Of a stretch of DNA of 64,000 nucleotides, positions 9,093-18,428 are shown one piece after another. Below the pieces are notes generated by a model. It was given only the letters and a program-made list of their open reading frames with translations, was not told where the DNA came from and searched no databases. Location: positions 558,001-622,000 of the forward strand of contig CAVXHI010000003.1 in NCBI GenBank assembly GCA_963761655.1, written 5' to 3'. Both the position numbers and the translations under genes were made by a program. How positions within the stretch are numbered: position 1 is the first letter of the stretch; each line of letters begins with the position of its first letter. The DNA is from RYN-122 sp963761655. GTDB taxonomy: Bacteria > Actinomycetota > Actinomycetes > Mycobacteriales > SCTD01.

Positions 9093-10019
9093 GTGCCGGT
9101 CTCGCGCACCCTCGACCTCGACGGCCCGGTCCACCACGTCGACCACGGCGGCCCCTCCGGCGGGCTCCCCGTCGTCTGCGTCCACGGCCTCGGCGGCTCG
9201 CACGCCAACTGGCACGACCTCGCGCCGCTGCTCGCCCGGCACACCCGCGTCCACGCCCTCGACCTCGCCGGCCACGGCCGCACCCCGCGGGCCGGCCGGT
9301 CGGCGTCGGTGCGGGCGAACACGGCGCTGCTCGGCGCGTTCCTCGACGAGGTCGTCGACGGCCCGGTCGTGCTGCTGGGCAACTCGATGGGCGCGGCCAT
9401 CAGCATCCTCGCGGCCGCGGCCGACCCCGACCGGGTCGCGGGCCTCGTCCTCATCGGCCCCGCCCTGCCGCGCAGCCGCCACGACGTCCCCGACCGCGCG
9501 CTCGCCCGCAGGGCCGCCCTCTACGCCGTCCCGGGGCTGGCCGGCCGGAGCCTGTCGCGCCGCCGCGAGCGGCTCGGCCCCGAGGGCATGGTCCAGGAGA
9601 CCCTCGAGCTGACGACGGTCGACGCCAGCCGCGTGTCCCCGTCGATGCGTGCCCTCGCCGTCGAGCTGCTCGCCACCCGCGCCTCCGGTCCGGACGCCGA
9701 GGCCGCCTTCCTGGAGGCGGCCCGTTCCCTGGGGGTGCTGCTGGCCCGGCCGGCCGCCTACCGGCAGGCCATCGCGTCGGTCCGCGCCCCCGCCCTCGTC
9801 CTGCAGGGCGCCCTCGACCGCCTGGCCCCGGCCTCCGGCGTCCGGCAGCTCGCCGCCCTCCAGCCCGGCTGGCAGGTGGAGCTGCTCGACGGCGTCGGCC
9901 ACGTCCCCCAGATCGAGGTTCCCGCACGGACGGCGGCTCTCGTGGAACGCTTCCTGCGGGCTCTCCCGTCCGAGCTGCCGCTGGGCACTGCTCCCGACTC
10001 CCTGGCAGGTGCCTCGTGA
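9093..10019 (+). CDS. Alpha/beta-hydrolase
   Basis: A 308-residue alpha/beta-hydrolase. Oxyanion motif VCVHGLGGSHANWHDL near residues 28-43, nucleophile elbow LLGNSMGAAISILAA near 91-105 (GNSMG, Ser), acid region VLQGALDRLAPASG near 230, and catalytic histidine in LLDGVGHVPQIEVP near 270. No signal peptide, so cytosolic. GTG start chosen for a near-perfect AGGAGG site 6 nt upstream. The stop overlaps the GTG of pgsA (GTGA), so the two are translationally coupled; this suggests a lipid-related ester substrate, which is inference only. Confidence 0.87.
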   Translation: MPVSRTLDLDGPVHHVDHGGPSGGLPVVCVHGLGGSHANWHDLAPLLARHTRVHALDLAGHGRTPRAGRSASVRANTALLGAFLDEVVDGPVVLLGNSMGAAISILAAAADPDRVAGLVLIGPALPRSRHDVPDRALARRAALYAVPGLAGRSLSRRRERLGPEGMVQETLELTTVDASRVSPSMRALAVELLATRASGPDAEAAFLEAARSLGVLLARPAAYRQAIASVRAPALVLQGALDRLAPASGVRQLAALQPGWQVELLDGVGHVPQIEVPARTAALVERFLRALPSELPLGTAPDSLAGAS

Positions 10020-10597
10020 CCGCTCCCCCGCTCGACCGTCCCGTGACGCCGGTACCTGTCGTGAACCTCCCCAACGCCCTGACCCTCGGGCGGCTGCTCG
10101 TCGTCCCGGTCTTCGCGCTGCTGCTGCTCACCGTCGAGCTCGGGACCGGCGTCCGCCTGCTCCTGTGGGGCCTGTTCACCGCGGCCTGCCTGACCGACGT
10201 CGTCGACGGGCGGATCGCCCGGGCCCGCGGGCAGGTCACCGACTTCGGCATCTTCGCCGACCCCATCGCCGACAAGGCGCTCGTCGGCAGCGCCCTGGTC
10301 GGGCTGTCCCTGCTCGGGCACGTCCCGTGGTGGGCGACCGCCGTCGTGCTCGGCCGGGAGGTCGGCGTCACGCTGCTGCGCACCTGGGCGGCCCGCCGGG
10401 CGGCGACCGTCATGCCGGCCGGCCGCGGCGGCAAGGCCAAGGCGCTGACGCAGAACATCGCCGTCGCGGCGTACCTGCTGCCCCTGTCGGGGCTGCTGGC
10501 CGACCTCCGGCTGCCCGTGCTGCTGGTCGCCGTCGTCGCGACCGTCTGGACCGGCGTCGACTACGCCCTGCAGGCCGCGCGGCTGCCCCGCCTCTAG
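10016..10597 (+). CDS. pgsA: CDP-diacylglycerol-glycerol-3-phosphate 3-phosphatidyltransferase-like protein
   Basis: Membrane enzyme of the CDP-alcohol phosphatidyltransferase family; the best fit is phosphatidylglycerophosphate synthase, with other CDP-alcohol transferases possible. The family motif D-x2-D-G-x2-A-R-x8-G-x3-D-x3-D is seen as TDVVDGRIARARG followed by TDFGIFADPIADK at about residues 61-88. NLPNALTLGRLLVVPVFALL is the typical amphipathic N-terminus and first membrane helix; further helices cover the rest of the 193 residues. GTG start overlaps the upstream hydrolase stop. Ends 4 bp inside the convergent SRPBCC gene. Confidence 0.9.
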   Translation: MTAPPLDRPVTPVPVVNLPNALTLGRLLVVPVFALLLLTVELGTGVRLLLWGLFTAACLTDVVDGRIARARGQVTDFGIFADPIADKALVGSALVGLSLLGHVPWWATAVVLGREVGVTLLRTWAARRAATVMPAGRGGKAKALTQNIAVAAYLLPLSGLLADLRLPVLLVAVVATVWTGVDYALQAARLPRL

Positions 10598-11016
10598 GCG
10601 AGCCGGTCGAGCTTCGTCAGCCCGGCCGCGATCTGGCGCTGCAGGCCCAGCTTCACCACGGGCGCCAGCAGCGGCACGGCGGCGTCGAAGTCGATGGTCC
10701 AGCGGACCCGGCTGCCGGAGCCGCGCTGCGACACCTCGATCCGGCCGCGGTGGCCCCTGAGCGGGCTGCCCCTGGTGATCCGGTAGTCGATCGACCGGCC
10801 CGGCTCGACCGCCGTCACGGTCTCCTCGAACGCCGGCAGCGGGCCGACCTTGATCTGCCGCACCGACCCGACGCCGGTGGGGCCGTCCGGTCCCGGGCGG
10901 AGCGTCGTCACCGAGGCCCCGAGCAGCGGCCCGAGGTTCTCGTGGACCGCCAGGAAGGCGAGGACGCGCTCGGGGGTGACGGGGCTGTCGTGGACGACGT
11001 CGACGTGCTGCGGCAT
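10594..11016 (-). CDS. SRPBCC-family (polyketide cyclase/dehydrase-like) protein
   Basis: A 140-residue single-domain protein with the START/SRPBCC helix-grip pattern: VVHDSPVTPERVLAFLAVHENLGPLLG at the N-terminus, a central strand block FEETVTAVEPGRSIDYRITRG, and WTIDFDAAVPLLAPVVKLGLQRQIAAGLTKL at the end, the long C-terminal helix that closes the cavity. Such proteins bind or modify hydrophobic ligands; no ligand can be assigned. It lies 13 bp downstream of the membrane-protein gene on the same strand and probably shares its transcript. Confidence 0.8.
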   Translation of the reverse strand: MPQHVDVVHDSPVTPERVLAFLAVHENLGPLLGASVTTLRPGPDGPTGVGSVRQIKVGPLPAFEETVTAVEPGRSIDYRITRGSPLRGHRGRIEVSQRGSGSRVRWTIDFDAAVPLLAPVVKLGLQRQIAAGLTKLDRLA

Positions 11017-11029
11017 GCCGCGCAGACTG

Positions 11030-11656
11030 TCAGACCTGCTCGCGCGCCGTGCGCCCCGCCTCGAGCAGGGCGAACCCGACCGCGATGCCGACCATGGCCA
11101 GCACGCCCTTGCCCGGGAACACGTGGTGGACGTAGAACGGGTAGCAGGACGCCGCGACGACGACGCCGCCGAGCAGCGCCAGCAGGTTGCGGCTGCGCTG
11201 GAAGACGACCGCTGCCGTGACCAGACCGGCCGCAGCGAGGGCCCAGACCCCGGCGTGGCCGATCGGGTCCCCGATGTCGAACAGGTCGTTGATCGGCGGC
11301 AGCGGCTCGCGGCGCTCGACCGTGCCGAGCACCTGGTGCGGGGCGCCGATGCCGGCGATCGAGTCGAGCGCGCCGTACAGGACGGCGTAGGCGGCGGCGA
11401 GCAGGCGGGCCAGGTCCGCGACCCGGGTCCGCACGCCGCGCAGCACGGCCCACAGCGACACCGCCAGCAGCGGGAAGCCGGGCAGCAGCAGCAGGTGCGA
11501 CGTCTGCCACGCCCGGGCCGTCCCGGGCGTGAGGAACAGCGGGTGCTGGGTGCCGACGGCGCCGACCGCCAGCGGGGGGAGCGCGACGAGCAGCACGCAC
11601 GCCCAGCGGGGCAGGGCGACCCTGCGGGCGGGGGCCTCGGTGCGGGTCAGGGTCAC
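11030..11656 (-). CDS. Integral membrane protein of unknown function
   Basis: A 208-residue protein with about six predicted membrane helices (WACVLLVALPPLAVGAVG, LLLLPGFPLLAVSLWAVL, LARLLAAAYAVLYGAL, GHAGVWALAAAGLVTAAVVF, LLALLGGVVVAASCYPFYV, GVLAMVGIAVGFALLEAG). A loop near residues 105-125 holds PPINDLFDIGDPIGH. I do not recognise the family. GTG at 11656 is taken because the hydrophobic segments follow it at the usual spacing. Divergent from the TetR gene; a palindrome lies in the 78-bp gap between them, so it may fall under the same control. Confidence 0.7.
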   Translation of the reverse strand: MTLTRTEAPARRVALPRWACVLLVALPPLAVGAVGTQHPLFLTPGTARAWQTSHLLLLPGFPLLAVSLWAVLRGVRTRVADLARLLAAAYAVLYGALDSIAGIGAPHQVLGTVERREPLPPINDLFDIGDPIGHAGVWALAAAGLVTAAVVFQRSRNLLALLGGVVVAASCYPFYVHHVFPGKGVLAMVGIAVGFALLEAGRTAREQV

Positions 11657-11699
11657 CGGCCCGACGCTACGGCGGTCTTCCCCGCGCGGCGACCCGTCC

Positions 11700-11724
11700 T
11701 TGACAGGACGAGGATCGGTGTCAA
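11700..11724. promoter_or_regulatory. TTGACA-N13-TGTCAA operator ahead of the TetR-diiron operon
   Basis: TTGACA (11700-11705) and TGTCAA (11719-11724) form a perfect inverted repeat, 11 bp before the TetR start. TTGACA also doubles as a -35 hexamer, so a dimeric repressor bound here would block the promoter. Autoregulation by the TetR is inferred. Confidence 0.6.
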
Positions 11725-11734
11725 CCTCTGTGCC

Positions 11735-12289
11735 GTGGGTCACACTCGGGAGGCGCTGCTCGACGCGGCGCGGCACGCCGTCCTCGGCACGGGCTGGGCG
11801 ACGGCCCGGATGGCCGACGTCGCCGCCGCCGCCGGGGTCTCGCGCCAGACCCTGTACGCGGAGTTCGGCAGCAAGGACCGGCTCGCCCAGGCCCTCGCCG
11901 TGCGCGAGGTCGAGCGCTTCGTCGCGGGCGCAGAGCGGGCTCGCGACGGCCACGAGCAGACGCCGGCGTCCGCCGTCGCCGCCTCCGCCGAGTGGACCCT
12001 GCGCACCGCTGCCGACGACCCGCTCGTCAAGGCCGTCCTCACCGACGACGGGCTGCTCCCGTACCTGACCACCCGCTCCGACGCCCTGCTGGACGTCGTC
12101 CGCGACCGTGACCGCGCCTTCCTGCTCGCGCGCTGGCCGCACCTCGACCCCGCCGACGTCGCCCTCGCGGTCGACGTGGTCTTCCGCCTCCTCGTCAGCC
12201 ACCTCGTCAGCCCTGCCGCCCCGCCCGACGTCGCCGCCCGGGACCTCGCCCGCGTCGTCGACCTGATCCTGCCTGGAGCCCCTGCGTGA
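11735..12289 (+). CDS. TetR-family regulator coupled to a diiron protein
   Basis: A 184-residue TetR protein with HTH segment MADVAAAAGVSRQTLYAEFGSKDRL at about residues 25-49; the recognition helix is SRQTLYAEF. GTG start placed at the first in-frame start before the HTH, 11 bp after an inverted-repeat operator. Its stop codon overlaps the GTG start of the ferritin-like gene (GTGA), so both are made from one transcript and the regulator most likely controls its own operon. The ligand is unknown; given the neighbour, a fatty acid or another hydrophobic substrate of a diiron oxidase is one possibility. Confidence 0.88.
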   Translation: MGHTREALLDAARHAVLGTGWATARMADVAAAAGVSRQTLYAEFGSKDRLAQALAVREVERFVAGAERARDGHEQTPASAVAASAEWTLRTAADDPLVKAVLTDDGLLPYLTTRSDALLDVVRDRDRAFLLARWPHLDPADVALAVDVVFRLLVSHLVSPAAPPDVAARDLARVVDLILPGAPA

Positions 12290-13413
12290 GCACCTCGGAC
12301 AAGTACGCGATCCCCACGACGACGGACGCCACCTGGGACGTCCCGGTGACCGGCGACGCCCGGTTCACCTGGGAGTACGACGGCGGCCGCGACCGGCTGC
12401 TGTCGCTCTACCAGAAGGGCAAGGACAAGCAGTGGGACCAGACGTCCCGGATCGACTGGTCGATCGAGGTCGACCCGTTCGACAGTCTGGGCCTGCCCGA
12501 GCAGACGTCCGCGATCTACGGCACCCCGATCTGGGACAAGATGAACGACCGGGAGCGCAAGGACCTCAACAGGCACCACGCGGCCTGGCAGTTCAGCCAG
12601 TTCCTCCACGGCGAGCAGGGCGCCATGATCTGCAGCGCACGCATCGTCGAGTCGGTCCCGGACCTCGACAGCAAGTTCTACGCGGCCACCCAGACCATGG
12701 ACGAGGCCCGCCACGCGGAGACGTACGCGCGGTTCCTGCAGGAGAAGATCGGGATGGTCTACCCGATCAACGACAACCTCTCGAAGCTCCTCGAGGAGAC
12801 CCTGCGCGACAGCCGCTGGGACATGCCCTACCTCGGCATGCAGGTGCTCATCGAGGGTCTCGCGCTCGCCGCCTTCGGCATCCTGCGCGACATCACGACC
12901 AAGCCGCTGCCCAAGCAGATCCTGGCCTACGTCATGCAGGACGAGGCCCGCCACGTCGCCTTCGGGCGGCTCGCCCTCAAGGACGCCTACAAGGAGCTCA
13001 CCACCGCCGAGCGCACCGAGCGCGAGGAGTTCGTCGTCGAGGCCTGCTACCTCATGCGCGACCGGATCCGGGGCCGCGAGGTGTGGGAGACCGTCGGCCT
13101 GGACGCCAAGGCCTGCGACGCCCACGTCGACGAGTCCGAGTTCATGAAGCTGTTCCGCAACCACCTCTTCACCCGGATCGTGCCGATCGTCAAGGACATC
13201 GGCCTCTGGGGCCCGAAGGTCCAGGCGGCGTACCAGGACATGGGCGTGTTCGAGATGGGGAGCGCGAACCTCGACGCGCTGATGAGGAACGACGAGGACG
13301 TCGCCGAGCAGATCGACCGCGAGAAGGCCGAGGCCCGCGAGGTCGAGGTCCGGATCGCCGAGATCGAGCAGACGATCGCCGTCGGGGAGGACCTCGTCAG
13401 CCCGGTCGACTGA
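12286..13413 (+). CDS. Ferritin-like (R2/AurF-type) diiron protein
   Basis: A 375-residue protein of the ferritin-like superfamily. The carboxylate-bridged diiron ligands are visible: FLHGEQGAM near residues 106-114 (first Glu), TMDEARHAETY near 137-147 (ExxH), LIEGLALAAFG near 187-197 (third Glu) and MQDEARHVAFG near 216-226 (DExxH). This two EARH pattern is typical of R2-like oxidases and N-oxygenases and not of storage ferritins. Probably a cytosolic oxygen-dependent desaturase, oxygenase or peroxide-consuming enzyme; the substrate is unknown. The C-terminal 40 residues form a charged helix (REKAEAREVEVRIAEIEQ). Cotranscribed with the TetR ahead of it. Confidence 0.85.
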   Translation: MSTSDKYAIPTTTDATWDVPVTGDARFTWEYDGGRDRLLSLYQKGKDKQWDQTSRIDWSIEVDPFDSLGLPEQTSAIYGTPIWDKMNDRERKDLNRHHAAWQFSQFLHGEQGAMICSARIVESVPDLDSKFYAATQTMDEARHAETYARFLQEKIGMVYPINDNLSKLLEETLRDSRWDMPYLGMQVLIEGLALAAFGILRDITTKPLPKQILAYVMQDEARHVAFGRLALKDAYKELTTAERTEREEFVVEACYLMRDRIRGREVWETVGLDAKACDAHVDESEFMKLFRNHLFTRIVPIVKDIGLWGPKVQAAYQDMGVFEMGSANLDALMRNDEDVAEQIDREKAEAREVEVRIAEIEQTIAVGEDLVSPVD

Positions 13414-13426
13414 GCCCGCGCCCCCG

Positions 13427-13439
13427 TAGCCTCCCGTCC
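13427..13439 (+). promoter_or_regulatory. Leaderless -10 for the cyclase gene
   Basis: TAGCCT at 13427-13432 with 7 nt to the GTG at 13440 and no Shine-Dalgarno; transcription would start at or next to the start codon. Confidence 0.55.
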
Positions 13440-14228
13440 GTGACCGACCGGGGGGCTGCCGCGCGGGCACGGGCTGCGGCGCAGGCGCTGCGCGGCGTGG
13501 ACACCCGGCCGGGCGCCGTCGAGGTGGTCCGCCGGCTGCGCCGCGCCCTGCCCGGCGACCCCGGCTACGGCGACCCCCTGAGCACGGCCGGTCGCGACAG
13601 CGGCGCGGTGGTCGCGCGGGTCGCCGGGCGGCTGTTCGACGACGAGGCGCGGGTCTCCCGCGAGGCGGGGCTCGGTGCGCTGCAGGTCTGGCAGGCCTTC
13701 CTCGAGCGCACCGGCCGCGGGCGGGGCGAGCGCGAGGTCACGCTGCTGTTCACCGACCTCGTCGGCTTCTCCTCCTGGGCGCTGGCCGTGGGCGACGAGA
13801 CCGCCCTGCAGCTGCTCCGGGAGGTCGCCAGCGCCGTCGAGCCGGCCCTCACGGCCTCCCGCGGGCAGGTGGTCAAGCGCCTCGGCGACGGCCTGATGGC
13901 GGTCTTCCCCGGTCCGCAGCCGGCCTTCGACGGGCTGCAGGAGGCGCGTGCCCGGCTGGCCCTCGTCGAGGTCGCGGGGCACCGGCCGCGGCTGCGGGCG
14001 GGCCTGCACACCGGGCGCCCCCGGGCCGTCGGCGGCGACTGGCTGGGGGTCGACGTCAACGTGGCGGCCAGGCTGGTCGAGATCGCCGGCGCCGACGAGG
14101 TCCTGGTGTCCGCCACGGCCGCCGCCGGGCTCGACCCCGCGCGGGTCGCGCTGCGCCGACGGCGGAGCCTGCGACCGCCCAAGGGCGTCCCGCCCGAGCT
14201 CGCCCTGCACGTGGCGACGCCCCGCTAG
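13440..14228 (+). CDS. Class III adenylate/guanylate cyclase
   Basis: A 262-residue cytosolic cyclase that should make cAMP (or cGMP) from the nucleoside triphosphate. The catalytic domain spans about residues 98-262: VTLLFTDLVGFSSWALAVGD has the first metal aspartate (FTDLVGFS), VVKRLGDGLMAVFPG the second (LGDG), and WLGVDVNVAARLVEIAGADEVLVS carries the transition-state Asn/Arg helix (VNVAARL). The N-terminal 90 residues (VEVVRRLRRALPGDPGYGDPL, RLFDDEARVSREAGLGALQVWQ) look like the pH/fatty-acid-type regulatory region of mycobacterial cyclases such as Rv2212. No membrane segment. It follows the diiron gene by 26 bp but has its own leaderless promoter. Its end overlaps the convergent hotdog gene by 4 bp. 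Confidence 0.88.
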   Translation: MTDRGAAARARAAAQALRGVDTRPGAVEVVRRLRRALPGDPGYGDPLSTAGRDSGAVVARVAGRLFDDEARVSREAGLGALQVWQAFLERTGRGRGEREVTLLFTDLVGFSSWALAVGDETALQLLREVASAVEPALTASRGQVVKRLGDGLMAVFPGPQPAFDGLQEARARLALVEVAGHRPRLRAGLHTGRPRAVGGDWLGVDVNVAARLVEIAGADEVLVSATAAAGLDPARVALRRRRSLRPPKGVPPELALHVATPR

Positions 14229-14934
14229 GAGCGCAGCCGGAACAGCGCGGTGTGCGCGACCTGCAGCACGGGGGTGCCGCCGCTGAGGACGAGCGCGTCG
14301 TACCGCACCTCGTCGTTGCCGTTGCGCACCGACGTCGCCCGGACCACCGACCGCACCTCCAGCGGGAGGTCGACCGGGGCGGGCGCCCGGACGACGGCGT
14401 CGCTCGCGGTGTGGATCCACGGGCCGAGGTCGAGGTTGCGCATCAGCGCCAGGTTGACGACGCGCAGCAGCACGCCGGGGTGCAGGACGTCCGGCGTCGA
14501 CCAGGCGTCGTCGCCGACCAGGGCGACGTAGGCGTCGTTGCGCTCGCGGCCTCCCGGCTCGTGGACCGTGCCGAGCGGCCCGACCGGCAGCGACGCCGGC
14601 TCGGCCGGCGGCAGGACGTCTGGCAGCGGCCGCACCGGCCAGTCGTCGCGGGGCTCCGGACCGCCCGGCGCGCAGGTGCCGACCGACCGCGCCTCGCCGT
14701 CCGGACCGCGCAGCACCACGCCGCCGTCCTCGGCCACCTCGACCTGCACGGTCTCGCCGTCGTAGACCGGACGCCGGAAGCGCAGCGCCAGCCGCGGTGT
14801 CCGGAGCAGCGACGCCGTCCGGCCCCACAGCTCGACGCCGGGCACGAGGGCGCCCGCGAAGCCGAAGCTCCGGGCGACGTCGTCGTCGTGGATGGCGTTC
14901 GCGGCGGACGGGTCGATGTTGCGGGCGACGAACC

Positions 14935-14938
<4 letters not shown>
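14225..14938 (-). CDS. Hotdog-fold (MaoC-like) protein
   Basis: A 237-residue protein. The N-terminal part NAIHDDDVARSFGFAGALVPGVELWG matches the hydratase-helix region of MaoC/FAS1-type hotdog proteins (the N-x-I-H-D catalytic-type dyad Asp-x-x-x-x-His is altered). A second hotdog-like half follows (GPWIHTASDAVVRAPAPVDLPLEVRSVV, then YDALVLSGGTPVLQVAHTALF). GTG start overlaps the stop of the esterase gene by 4 nt, so they form a coupled pair. Enoyl-CoA hydratase or thioesterase-like binding of an acyl-CoA is plausible, but no activity is proven by motif. Confidence 0.72.
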
Positions 14939-15787
<849 letters not shown>

Positions 15788-15798
15788 GCCGCGGAAAG

Positions 15799-15810
15799 TA
15801 CCGTCGAGGG
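15799..15810 (+). promoter_or_regulatory. Leaderless -10 for the acyl-CoA dehydrogenase
   Basis: TACCGT at 15799-15804, 6 nt before ATG 15811, with no ribosome site between. The whole divergent gap is 23 bp. Confidence 0.6.
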
Positions 15811-17586
15811 ATGCCGTCCCAGCTGCTGTCCCGCCGCGACCTCGACTTCCTGCTGTACGAGTGGCTGGACGTTCGGCTGCTGTGCACGCGGGAGCGGTTC
15901 AAGGAGCACTCCCGCGAGACCTTCGACGCCGTCCTGGACCTCGCCGAGCAGGTCGCGATCGAGCACTTCGCGCCGCACAACAAGAAGAACGACGCGAACG
16001 AGCCGCACGTCGTCGACGGCAAGGTCGTCCTCGTCCCCGAGGTGAAGAGGGCGCTCGAGGTCTTCGCCGAGACCGGCCTGATCGCCAGTGCGATGGACGA
16101 GAGCGTCGGCGGGATGCAGCTGCCCGGCGTGCTCACCGGCGCGCTGTTCGCCTTCTTCCAGGCGGCCAACGTCGGCACGAGCAGCTACCCGTTCCTGTCG
16201 ATCGGCAACGCCAACCTGCTGCTCGAGCACGGCACGCCGGAGCAGGTCGACACCTACGTGCGGCCGATGGTCGAGGGCCGCTTCTTCGGCACGATGTGCC
16301 TGTCCGAGCCGCAGGCCGGGTCCTCGCTCGCCGACGTCACCACGCGGGCGGAGCCGCAGCCCGACGGCAGCTACCGGCTGTTCGGCAACAAGATGTGGAT
16401 CAGCGCGGGCGAGCACGAGCTCAGCGAGAACATCGTCCACCTCGTGCTGGCCAAGGTCCCCGGCTCGGCCCCGGGCGTGAAGGGCATCAGCCTGTTCATC
16501 GTGCCGAAGGTCGTCGTCGAGACGGGCGAGCGCAACGACGTCGTGCTGGCCGGCCTCAACCACAAGATGGGCTACCGCGGGACGACGAACACGCTGCTCA
16601 ACTTCGGCGAGGGCGTCCACACCCCGGGCGGACAGCCGGGCGCGGTCGGGTTCCTCGTGGGCCAGGAGGGCCGCGGCCTCCCGTACATGTTCCACATGAT
16701 GAACGAGGCCCGGATCGGCGTCGGGTCGGGCGCCATGGCGCTCGGGTACACCGGCTACCTCAAGTCGCTGCAGTACGCCAAGGAGCGCCCGCAGGGCCGC
16801 CCCGTCACGGCCAAGGACCCGACGACGCCGCAGGTGCCGATCGTCCGGCACCCCGACGTCCGCCGGATGCTGCTCGCGCAGAAGTCCTACGTCGAGGGCG
16901 CGCTCGCGCTGGTCCTCTACTGCGGCCGCCTGCTGGACGACGAGCGCACCGCCGAGACCCCCGAGGCCCGCGAGCAGGCGCACCTGCTGCTCGACACCCT
17001 GACCCCGATCGCCAAGAGCTGGCCCTCGCAGTGGTGCCTCGAGGCCAACAGCCTCGCCATCCAGGTGCTCGGCGGGTACGGCTACACCCGCGAGTACGAC
17101 GTCGAGCAGCACTACCGCGACAACCGCCTCAACCCGATCCACGAGGGCACCCACGGCATCCAGGGTCTGGACCTGCTCGGCCGCAAGGTCGTGATCCAGG
17201 GCGGCGCCGGCCTGCAGCTGCTCCACACCACGATCAGCGCGACGGCGGCCCGGGCGACCGGTGAGCTGGCCGAGTTCGGGGCGCAGCTGCAGGCGAGCAT
17301 CGACCGGGTCGCCGAGGTGACCGCGCAGGTCTGGGCCACCGGCGACGTCGAGGGCGTCCTCGCCCACGCGAGCGCCTACCTCGAGGCCGTCGGGCACGTC
17401 GTCGTCGCGTGGCTGTGGCTCGAGCAGCTGCTCACCGCCGAGGGCCGCACCGGCGACTTCTACGACGGCAAGCGGGCCGCCGGCCGGTACTTCTTCCGCT
17501 ACGAGCTGCCCAAGACGGCCCAGCAGCTGGACCTGCTGGCGTCGATGGACCGCACGACCCTCGACGTCCAGGAGTCCTGGCTCTAG
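15811..17586 (+). CDS. Acyl-CoA dehydrogenase, long (FadE5/DmdC-like) type
   Basis: A 591-residue FAD enzyme of the roughly 600-residue acyl-CoA dehydrogenase class with an extra C-terminal domain, as in FadE5 and DmdC. Seen: N-terminal segment LYEWLDVRLLCTRERFKEHS, FAD/substrate loop FGTMCLSEPQAGSSLADVTT, the KMWISAGEHELSENIVH strand, NEARIGVGSGAMALGYTGYL and the C-terminal helix block QVLGGYGYTREYDVEQHYRDNRLNPIHEGTHGIQ, in which the catalytic Glu is expected at the HEGT site. The last 120 residues form the acyl-CoA dehydrogenase C-terminal helical domain. It introduces the alpha-beta double bond into an acyl-CoA; chain length is not decided. Leaderless start. Confidence 0.92.
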   Translation: MPSQLLSRRDLDFLLYEWLDVRLLCTRERFKEHSRETFDAVLDLAEQVAIEHFAPHNKKNDANEPHVVDGKVVLVPEVKRALEVFAETGLIASAMDESVGGMQLPGVLTGALFAFFQAANVGTSSYPFLSIGNANLLLEHGTPEQVDTYVRPMVEGRFFGTMCLSEPQAGSSLADVTTRAEPQPDGSYRLFGNKMWISAGEHELSENIVHLVLAKVPGSAPGVKGISLFIVPKVVVETGERNDVVLAGLNHKMGYRGTTNTLLNFGEGVHTPGGQPGAVGFLVGQEGRGLPYMFHMMNEARIGVGSGAMALGYTGYLKSLQYAKERPQGRPVTAKDPTTPQVPIVRHPDVRRMLLAQKSYVEGALALVLYCGRLLDDERTAETPEAREQAHLLLDTLTPIAKSWPSQWCLEANSLAIQVLGGYGYTREYDVEQHYRDNRLNPIHEGTHGIQGLDLLGRKVVIQGGAGLQLLHTTISATAARATGELAEFGAQLQASIDRVAEVTAQVWATGDVEGVLAHASAYLEAVGHVVVAWLWLEQLLTAEGRTGDFYDGKRAAGRYFFRYELPKTAQQLDLLASMDRTTLDVQESWL

Positions 17587-17588
17587 CA

Positions 17589-18413
17589 GTGGTGCGTGCC
17601 CTCGCCCTCGCGGCCGACAGCGAGCACAACCGGACGCGCGTGGCCTCGGCCTGCGACCGGGCCGGCCTCGAGGTGCTCGACCTGTCCCGGGCGACCGTCG
17701 ACCTGCTGTCCCGCGACGACGTCGCCCTGCGGCTGCCGATCGGCCTGGCGACCTGGTTCTCGCTGCAGGGCGTCGACGTGCGCCTGGCGGCCGTGCCCGC
17801 TGCCTGGCTGTGCGACCTGCCGCGCGAGGTCACCGGTCGGGACGTCCGTGCCGTGACCGTCGGCGAGCTCGGGAACGTCGACCTCGCGCCCGTGCGGATG
17901 GTGAAGCTGGCGGGCGCCAAGCACCGGGAGTTCGCGGCGACCCGGGTGCGCGACCTGGACGAGGCCCGGCACGTGGTCGCGGAGGCCGGTCTCCCGCCGG
18001 ACACGGTGCTGCTGCTGGCCGACGGCTACCTGGACTGCGACAGCGAGTACCGCACGTTCACGGTCGGGCGGGAGGTCGTCGCCTGCTCGCCGTACCTCGT
18101 CGAGGGCGAGTCCTGGAGCCGTGACCTCCCGCTGCACCGCGCGAGCTTCCACGACGACGCCGCCGCCTTCGTCGCGGACCTGCTCGCCGGCCTGCCCGAC
18201 GACGACGTCCCGCCGGCCTGCGTGCTCGACGTCGTGCGGACGCCGTCGGGGGCGCTGCACCTGCTGGAGGCGAACACGGCCTGGGGCGCCGGGCTGTACG
18301 GCTGCGACCCCGACGGCGTCCTGCAGGCGGTCCTCGCGGCGAACGGCGTCAGCGACGGGCCCTGGCACTGGCGGCCGGACCCGGGCTTCGCGACCCTGGT
18401 CGCGCAGACCTAG
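17589..18413 (+). CDS. ATP-grasp-domain protein of unknown function
   Basis: A 274-residue protein that begins 3 bp after the acyl-CoA dehydrogenase stop. The N-terminal part resembles a pre-ATP-grasp domain (ALAADSEHNRTRVASACDRAGLEVLDL). The second half is an ATP-grasp-like fold: VRMVKLAGAKHREFAATRV (nucleotide-lysine region), TVLLLADGYLDCDSEYRTF, and VVRTPSGALHLLEANTAWGAGLYGC, where E-A-N is the metal-binding E-x-N of the family. It is akin to DUF4343-type ATP-grasp proteins. Two adjacent GTG codons (17589, 17592) could be the start. The substrate is unknown; coupling to the dehydrogenase is only positional. Confidence 0.72.
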   Translation: MVRALALAADSEHNRTRVASACDRAGLEVLDLSRATVDLLSRDDVALRLPIGLATWFSLQGVDVRLAAVPAAWLCDLPREVTGRDVRAVTVGELGNVDLAPVRMVKLAGAKHREFAATRVRDLDEARHVVAEAGLPPDTVLLLADGYLDCDSEYRTFTVGREVVACSPYLVEGESWSRDLPLHRASFHDDAAAFVADLLAGLPDDDVPPACVLDVVRTPSGALHLLEANTAWGAGLYGCDPDGVLQAVLAANGVSDGPWHWRPDPGFATLVAQT

Positions 18414-18428
18414 GAGCGGGACCTCCCC

